From assembly GCA_000697335.1 (NCBI GenBank), contig JNEM01015812.1, forward strand, positions 1-22,065: DNA of 22,065 nucleotides, in the 5' to 3' direction. The position numbers and the translations under genes are program-made. This stretch comes from Conidiobolus incongruus B7586 (taxonomy: Eukaryota; Entomophthoromycota; Entomophthoromycetes; Entomophthorales; Conidiobolaceae). Position 1 is the stretch's first letter. Every line of letters starts with the position of its first letter. Shown in pieces: positions 19,201 through 22,065 of this stretch. Below the pieces are notes generated by a model that saw only the letters and a list, made by a program, of their open reading frames with translations, was not told the origin of the DNA and did no database searches.

Positions 19201-22065
19201 CTTATTTGTTTTATTTTATTCATTGCATATTGCAGTATTTTCATAATGTGTTTTATCATTCGTTTTATTTCCTAATATATCAAAATACATATAATCATTA
19301 TTATCATTTTAACAGTAACAATATTATACTGATAATAATATTAATTATAGTCATATTAATACTAATACTATTCTTATTTATTATAGTTTAATTTGTTTAA
19401 ATAATAATTCTAAAATCGTCAATATTGAAATTTGATCAATATTCATTTTTTTAATATCAAATATTTTTGACATTTTATCTATGAGAACCCGATATTTGCC
19501 ATTTTAACTTGGATTTTATATTGAATATGTGTACTAACGGAATGATTTCATATTGTGGAAAACTCATTTATATTAAGTGTGAATTAAATTGTTATTAATT
19601 TTAATTGATGAAAGTAGTCCTTTATGAGTTCTGAATTTGATTATTATATTAAATATATTGATTAAAGAATATATTAATGGGGAGTTTCAAAGTGAATACA
19701 CTACAGTTTGTCAAAATTTGGTTAATTAAATTAGACGATGATATCATAACCCTGAAGCATAGTTAATTTAGTACTGAAGGAAACAATTCCGTTAATTGAA
19801 CTGAATTAGTTTTAATGTATACTAGGTGGATCGGGTAAAGAAGGAAGTTGAACAATTACTTTTCATGGAAATAAAATCCATTTGTTTTTGTACAAAAAGA
19901 ATTATTTTTAAATAAAAATTATTTTATATTTGAAGAAATTTCTGAAGGTTTAATTTATTTTATTGCTTCCTTTACTCTCCACTCGTATTGATCAAAAATC
20001 AGCCCAATAACTACTAAAATAAAGCCAATCGGCTGTATTATAATTTATGCTTTTTAAAGTAATGTTTATATTTTATATAAACCACATTGATAATATACCA
20101 TATTTGAATATAGTTAATGATGATTGATTTCATAAATCGATAATATATCGATGTCCTATTTTTTATATTATTAAGATCTGCTATGATTATCAACAGACAA
20201 TATCTCTATTTCAGAATCAGAATAACAATTCATAGAATTTTACTATATACAGACTATATAAAATATTATAAGAATTTGGAACCATTATTAACCAATAAGA
20301 TATAGTAATAAAAATATTGACTAATTAGTATATTTTTTAGAGTGTATCATAATTAAGATGTTATATCAAAACAATAAAATGATCAAAGTAGATGTTATCA
20401 TATGTGAAAATCAACCAATACTCATATAGAGTAACACAAATAGACCATACGATTTTTGTCCACATTAATACTTAATATAATGGTCCGCCTAATTGATTCA
20501 ATCGAATTTAAATTCCCCATTTTATGGGGGAGTCATTTGATTAATCTGCATTACTATACTTTTGACTGTTAATGCAATCAATTGTTATTATCAAGAAATT
20601 GTGACTGAAAATAAATGTTAGGAGTTAAAAAATATCACAGCAATATCATAAGATTTTAATTAATTTATATTGTTTAATATTGATCGATTAATCCTCTGTT
20701 AATAGAACTGATATATTTATATTTCACACATCACACAAAACATAAAATTACAAGTCACTTTTTAATTGTTATACACAATCAATAATTATTTACTCAAATC
20801 ATCAAAATATTTAATATAAAATTAACCCTAACTTTCAAAATTCATGAGATTAAATTCTAGAAAATTCTGATAGACTAGTATTCATACAATTTTCCTAAAT
20901 ATCATATTGAAATTACTAATCAATTTCTATATATTAGCCATTAATAAATAGTAAATATTTCAATAATTTTAATTTAATATTAATATATAAATTGATTAAA
21001 ACTCATCTGTTATACCTTATTTGGTAATTTTTAACCGCATACAAACTTTAATTTATCGGAATATGATTGTAAACTTTTATTGATGATTTACTTTATTAAA
21101 TTTGACTTAAGTCCAGACAATATTAAATCACAAAGATATATGAATATTCCCATTGAAAACCTAATTTAATCCAGCATATGAGATAAAGGTATTTCAATTT
21201 TAAAGAATGTTATTAACCTCACGATTCTCCGATATATCAAAAATATCCATTTAACATCTATTAATAACGTGTGATGAGAATGTGAAAATTCCATTTTAAT
21301 ATTGATTTCTTTTTAAAACAGAATCTGAATCCTCATATTCAATATAAAATATTTTCTTTTTTTTATTTTAACCTTTTTTCTTTCTTCTTTCCATTTCAAT
21401 TCAGCAACTTTAAAAAACTAATACATATTTCAAAAAATTTTTTCATTTAGAATAAACTAATTTTCCTTTTTATTACATATATAATTTTTATTAGATTAAA
21501 TTTATAAAATTTTAACCGTATATAATTAAAATCAATATTACTTGATATGACAATATTAACCATTAATACTATATGGCCAATAAATATTGATTTTTTAATA
21601 TTAAACCGCGTATATAAACTTAAAGATGAAAAATGAGTCAAAATTTATCAATACATCTTACTGATTATCTAAATAAGGGAAATTTGATATAAATTTTATT
21701 ATCTTGATCAAATCAAAATCAGATATTATATGCAATTAATCCATTAATTCATATGATATTTAATAGTAATAAAAAAAATTTTAAAAATAATAAATTTTAT
21801 AATTATTGAAAATGAAGAAGCTTTTTTTGACTATAATAAATTCAATTTATATATATTTATTTTTTAAAAATTTTATAAGTTTATAATATCAATAGTTTAT
21901 AAAAATTATCAAATCAAATTTATTATAACATTTAAATTCATTTATTCTATTAATTTGAATCAATATATTAACAATAGGTAACTAGACATATATATCTTAA
22001 ATATATATATATTTATTAATTATAACTGGTACTTTATTATGATTACACTATATAATATAAATATA
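19201..22065. other. 2.9-kb AT-rich gene desert at the right end
   Basis: No gene, tRNA or transposon copy found. Open frames here are short and biased to Ile, Tyr, Asn, Phe and Lys. Points of structure: a pyrimidine-rich tract at about 21355-21400, an inverted repeat at 21528-21594, and an AT-repeat patch near 21990-22015. Confidence 0.55.
21528..21594. repeat. 12-bp perfect inverted repeat with 43-bp loop
   Basis: AAAATCAATATT at 21528-21539 and AATATTGATTTT at 21583-21594 are exact reverse complements. Similar words with AACCG and GTATATA lie just outside each arm (about 21514-21524 and 21605-21616). It could be a decayed short inverted-repeat element or a chance match in AT-rich DNA. Confidence 0.3.

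Noticed and set aside
19206-19391. 61-codon plus-strand hydrophobic frame
   Set aside because: Derived from low-complexity TTA/ATT sequence; no start context or domain.
21447-21641. 64-codon minus-strand frame
   Set aside because: AT-rich composition bias only, and it overlaps the inverted repeat at 21528-21594.

Overview
The window looks like chromosomal DNA of a very AT-rich fungus. Three genes have many short GT..AG introns (47-69 bp, often starting gtaa), and one small gene encodes DUF3020, a domain I know only from fungi. The protein genes have clear eukaryotic orthologues and use the standard stop codons. I cannot place the organism more exactly; an early-diverging lineage is possible but unproven. 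I see no tRNA, rRNA, CRISPR, prophage or plasmid feature.

Layout. 1-898: partial mariner transposon running off the left edge. 2002-3750: POLE2 (DNA polymerase epsilon B subunit), 3 exons, plus strand. 4195-6244: PIF1-family DNA helicase, 6 exons, plus strand. 6845-8192: a decayed host gene on the minus strand, convergent with PIF1. 8205-9523: a complete mariner copy whose end lies 12 bp from the start codon of that decayed gene. 10481-13185: ERB1/BOP1 ribosome-biogenesis factor, 8 exons, plus strand. 13591-14890: third, more eroded mariner copy. 14893-18017: long AT-rich stretch without a recognisable gene. 18018-18620: intronless DUF3020 gene on the minus strand with a TATA box and CCAAT motifs upstream. 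18850-22065: essentially a gene desert.

How it fits together. POLE2 and PIF1 are both replication-fork proteins, in tandem 444 bp apart. The PIF1 protein carries a textbook PCNA-binding (PIP) motif near its N terminus, and G1/S-type promoter words lie upstream of both genes. ERB1 belongs to a different process (60S ribosomal subunit assembly).

The most notable story is the mariner family. All three copies lie in the same orientation and differ from one another mostly by C-to-T and G-to-A changes, often at CpA/TpG. Every in-frame stop I read in the best copy is one such transition from CAA, CAG or TGG. This resembles repeat-induced point mutation or methylation-driven decay. One copy landed immediately upstream of a gene that has since lost its reading frame while its neighbours stayed intact, which suggests promoter separation followed by gene death.
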